Source of the DNA: an uncultured Prevotellaceae bacterium
GTDB lineage: Bacteria; Bacteroidota; Bacteroidia; Bacteroidales; Bacteroidaceae
Length of the DNA: 64,000 bases
Reading direction: 5' to 3'
Assembly (NCBI GenBank): GCA_900318685.1
Contig: ONLL01000008.1
Coordinates: forward strand, 50,325 to 114,324
The position numbers and the translations under genes are program-made. How positions within the stretch are numbered: position 1 is the stretch's first letter; each line of letters starts with the position of its first letter. Shown in pieces: positions 61,207 to 64,000 of the stretch. The notes under the pieces are model-generated. The model worked only from the letters and a program-made list of their open reading frames with translations, did not search any database and had not been told where the DNA came from.

Positions 61207-64000
61207 TCATTCTAAGCTGTTTATGACATTCAACATCGTATCATAGTCCGTTATCTCATGGTAACGTACTTTGCTGGTCGATACGTTGTTGAAGAGTTTC
61301 TTGGCACATTCTATCTTAGCTAGTTCTGCACCTTTCAAGCTCATAGACAGCATACTGCCTTTGGTCTCTGCCACAAAGAAGATGTGCTTTACACCCATGT
61401 TGTCGTTGAAAGCAATAGCCCAGTCAGGGGCATACTTGCCAACAGGTGTAGGTATTTGGAAACTACGGGGCAGACGGGCATAGACGCATACCTCATCAGC
61501 CTTATCGAGTGCTTCGGCAAACTTTCGCTCGCCCTTGCTGTCCGTAAACACATAGTCCAAGATATGCTTCTTAGCCTCGTATGCTTTTTCCAATGGCTGG
61601 CGACTTTTCTCTTTCGTGAAGATGCTGGCATCATATTGCTGCTCAGTGCGGTTGTAGGCAATATGTTCTACAATCATCGTGGCCTTCTGGTCTTTTATCA
61701 GGCGTACCACGTTTCGGATAAACTCTTCCGGGTTGTTCTTGAACAGATATAGCTTACCCGTAGAAATCCCCTTCAGAATGCGTACCACCGTCCTTCGGGT
61801 CAATGTTGCTCCCTTGGCTATCTCGCCTACAAGGTCGTATGGCACGTCACTCGTTGATACCTCCTTCAATGCTTGTGTGCGAGTATGCTGGTCTCCTGTA
61901 AAATCGAGGTCATCAGTTCCTTGTTCGCCTGTCGTCACCACATATTTCAGTTCGGTGACACGCAGGTTCCTGTCGATTGATGCTACGGCTTTCTGAATCA
62001 GTTCTTCACTGTCGTAATGCACCGTATAAACATAGCGATGGTTGATTTCTTCCCACAAACGCTTGAACTCGTCCTTGCTGGCATTGTCATTCAGATGATC
62101 ATTCACGGCTTCTGCCGACTCATTGGCATCTTCTATCATATCTGCAAGAGCTGTCGGGTCAAAGATACCCTGTACCAACTTATGTACCTGTTCACTTATT
62201 GGAGCCAGTTTCTTGCCCATAGGTGCAAGGCTGTCTGTGCGTAAGTCTTCGTGATAAGACTGCTGGATATTTCCTTTGTCATCTACATAGTCATTCTCAA
62301 AGAGATAGTTGACGATGGCTGTTGCCTCCATCGTGGAAATGGTATGCACTTCTTCGCCCACCATAAACTTGCGTCCCTCGAAGTAAGCGACAGTAGCCTG
62401 TGTAGGACGTTCACGAAGGGCTTCACGGGTTTCTTTCTGGAGAGCATCTACAAACGTGCTGTAGCTTTCGTTGGCAATGACCGTAAGAGCATTGATGTCA
62501 TGCACGGCTTCACCCAGACGCTCGGCATCCATGCGAACGCCTTGCTGGTCAACGCAGATACGCAGTCCACGACCTACTTCCTGGCGCTTGGCTGTCGCAC
62601 TGCTGGCATGGCGCAGGGTACATATCTGGAACACATTCGGGTTATCCCATCCTTCACGAAGAGCTGAGTGCGAGAAAATGAATCTTGTCGGTTCATCGAA
62701 ACTCAATAATCGCTCCTTGTTTTTCAGAATCAAGTCGTATGCCGAAATATCCGAAGAGAAGTCTTCACCTCGCTTCACAACACTGTCGATGGCGTGTCCT
62801 TTCTTGTCGATAGAAAAATAGCCATTGTGTACTTGGTCTGCCGTGAAGCGTTTCAGATAACGCTGGTAGTCATCCTCGAAGAGTGAAAGGTTCTCATTGA
62901 GGAAGCGGGTGTATTCCTCTTCAAATACCTTCCAGAGAAAGCCTTTCACAACATCTCCCTGTTCGTCGTATCCTTTATAGTTTGCTACTTCGTCGATAAA
63001 AAAGAGCGAGAGCGTCTTAATGCCCTGTTTGAAGAGTGTGGCTTCTTTCTCAAAGTGTGAACGGATAGTTTCTCTAATCTGAATGCGCTGTATCTGCTGT
63101 TCCGACACATCGCCCATAACCTCACCCTTACGCAGCGTGTCACCATTCATGAAATAGACCGTGTTGGTCAAAGGGTTGATGTCGGTGATGACAAAATCCT
63201 TGTAAGCAGGAAGTCCCGATGTATCATAGAGCGAATCGTTCTGCCCGAACTTGCAGATTTGCCTACGGGGGCTACTTGCACCTTTTACCTCAATTTCCAG
63301 CCTTACTTCAGGTGCCTTGTTCTTCGAGAGTACGATACTATCGAAGTAGATATAGCTCTGGTTGCCTAACAGGTTTTGCAGGGTGATACCTTTCACCTGA
63401 ATCTTCTTCACCAATCGCTGGCGGTAGGCATCGAAGGCATCCAGCGCATAGACGCAGTTGTGTGAGGTCTTATGAGTTGCCGAATAGTTCAGCACAAACA
63501 GCGGCTTGAAGTTCTTCAGCGCACGTTGGGTGGCTGCGCCCTCCATCTTCTGCGGCTCGTCCATGATGATAATGGGGCGATTGGCAGCAATCACGTCGAT
63601 AGGACGGCGGCTTTGGAAGTCATCGCGTTTCGAGTAGATGATACGGCTTTCCTTGTTGGCAGCACCTTCCTTGAATGAGGTGTTGAACGCCTGCACATTG
63701 ATAATCATCACATTGATGCTGGCATCACTGCTGAATGAGTCTATCTGTGTCAGGTTGCCGCTATTATAGATGAAGTATCGGGCTTTCTTGCCGTACTGCT
63801 CCATAAAATGGTCTTCCAACATCGTGAAACTCTTATACACGCCCTCTCGGATAGCGATGCTTGGCACCACAACGATGAACTTTGGCCAGCCATAGCGTTT
63901 GTTCAACTCAAACATAGTCTTGATATAGACGTATGTCTTACCCGTACCCGTTTCCATCTCTATATCGAGCGAACATGCCCCCAGACCGTCAGGCAGACTC
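61207..64000 (-). CDS. res: Second type III restriction subunit Res (N-terminus outside the window)
   Basis: The 3' part of a helicase-nuclease. Walker A METGTGKTYVY lies at 63957-63925, followed by IIMDEPQKMEG (DEP box) and the late helicase motif RQEVGRGLRICVDQQG. A C-terminal nuclease shows KYAPDWAIAF and FVAETKGSM (PD...E-x-K). The frame stays open to base 64000, so about 80 N-terminal residues lie beyond. It is only distantly similar to the Res at 6022 (different boxes and spacing), so it is an independent system, not a duplication. The partner Mod should lie upstream, outside the window. Confidence 0.88.
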   Translation of the reverse strand, partial: SLPDGLGACSLDIEMETGTGKTYVYIKTMFELNKRYGWPKFIVVVPSIAIREGVYKSFTMLEDHFMEQYGKKARYFIYNSGNLTQIDSFSSDASINVMIINVQAFNTSFKEGAANKESRIIYSKRDDFQSRRPIDVIAANRPIIIMDEPQKMEGAATQRALKNFKPLFVLNYSATHKTSHNCVYALDAFDAYRQRLVKKIQVKGITLQNLLGNQSYIYFDSIVLSKNKAPEVRLEIEVKGASSPRRQICKFGQNDSLYDTSGLPAYKDFVITDINPLTNTVYFMNGDTLRKGEVMGDVSEQQIQRIQIRETIRSHFEKEATLFKQGIKTLSLFFIDEVANYKGYDEQGDVVKGFLWKVFEEEYTRFLNENLSLFEDDYQRYLKRFTADQVHNGYFSIDKKGHAIDSVVKRGEDFSSDISAYDLILKNKERLLSFDEPTRFIFSHSALREGWDNPNVFQICTLRHASSATAKRQEVGRGLRICVDQQGVRMDAERLGEAVHDINALTVIANESYSTFVDALQKETREALRERPTQATVAYFEGRKFMVGEEVHTISTMEATAIVNYLFENDYVDDKGNIQQSYHEDLRTDSLAPMGKKLAPISEQVHKLVQGIFDPTALADMIEDANESAEAVNDHLNDNASKDEFKRLWEEINHRYVYTVHYDSEELIQKAVASIDRNLRVTELKYVVTTGEQGTDDLDFTGDQHTRTQALKEVSTSDVPYDLVGEIAKGATLTRRTVVRILKGISTGKLYLFKNNPEEFIRNVVRLIKDQKATMIVEHIAYNRTEQQYDASIFTKEKSRQPLEKAYEAKKHILDYVFTDSKGERKFAEALDKADEVCVYARLPRSFQIPTPVGKYAPDWAIAFNDNMGVKHIFFVAETKGSMLSMSLKGAELAKIECAKKLFNNVSTSKVRYHEITDYDTMLNVINSLE

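Noticed and set aside
1-64000. tRNA and rRNA genes, intact insertion sequences or integrases
   Set aside because: In the intergenic stretches I saw no cloverleaf, rRNA segment, transposase or integrase; only the tmRNA fits an RNA gene.

Overview
The window looks like a chromosomal segment of a member of Bacteroidota, most likely Prevotella or a close relative. This rests on many promoters with the Bacteroidota -7 box (TAnnTTTG), on lineage-typical families (DUF2027, GGGtGRT protein, gliding-motility C-terminal domain, DUF4369-TlpA, C-terminal sorting-type tails ending GRKVLVK) and on a moderately GC-rich, gene-dense layout. The genus is inference; no 16S gene is present.

Region by region. 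0-3.2 kb: NAD synthetase (cut by the window start), a DUF2027 protein and a secreted protein. 3.2-9.2 kb: a complete type III restriction-modification locus (mod, res). A 0.95-kb non-coding stretch of inverted repeats lies on its left, and a gene relic plus palindromes lie on its right. 9.2-12.2 kb: a DUF418 membrane protein, then a 'graveyard' with a TolC-family 3' relic, two separate 22-bp tandem arrays and, between them, an AT-richer gene with two helix-turn-helix-like segments. 12.2-17.9 kb: GH27 alpha-galactosidase, S66 LD-carboxypeptidase, thiamine-phosphate synthase, PRPP synthetase and a TlpA-type lipoprotein. 18.1-18.5 kb: tmRNA (ssrA, minus strand), whose 3' end and terminator are present twice. 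18.6-31.9 kb: an exopolysaccharide/O-antigen-type operon (Wza-like exporter, Wzz, Wzx, Wzy, two LbH acyltransferases, a DUF4886 esterase-like lipoprotein, WbsX, GT4, epimerase, sugar aminotransferase). 32-44 kb: zinc metallopeptidase, a NifU-like/GGGtGRT pair, a gliding-motility-type secreted protein, uvrA-recQ, and a minus-strand operon metA - U32 peptidase - membrane zinc-ribbon protein. 44.3-50.7 kb: an arginine/citrulline catabolic operon (ornithine aminotransferase, CtlX, P5C dehydrogenase, arginine deiminase) followed by glycine C-acetyltransferase. 50.9-54 kb: an accessory patch with a vWA-macro-like fusion, a small unknown protein, a stand-alone HExxH protein and broken genes. 54-61 kb: a subtilisin-like protease, then sbcD-sbcC bracketed by two identical 34-bp hairpin repeats. 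61.2-64 kb: the 3' part of a second type III Res subunit, running off the window end.

How the genes work together. The polysaccharide genes form one export/assembly pathway, but no initiating sugar-phosphate transferase or Wzc kinase is visible. The arginine operon can take arginine to citrulline (ArcA), ornithine (CtlX), glutamate semialdehyde (RocD) and glutamate (P5CDH) without carbamoyl phosphate. UvrA, RecQ and SbcCD supply DNA repair. The two type III systems and the vWA-macro patch look like horizontally exchanged accessory DNA.
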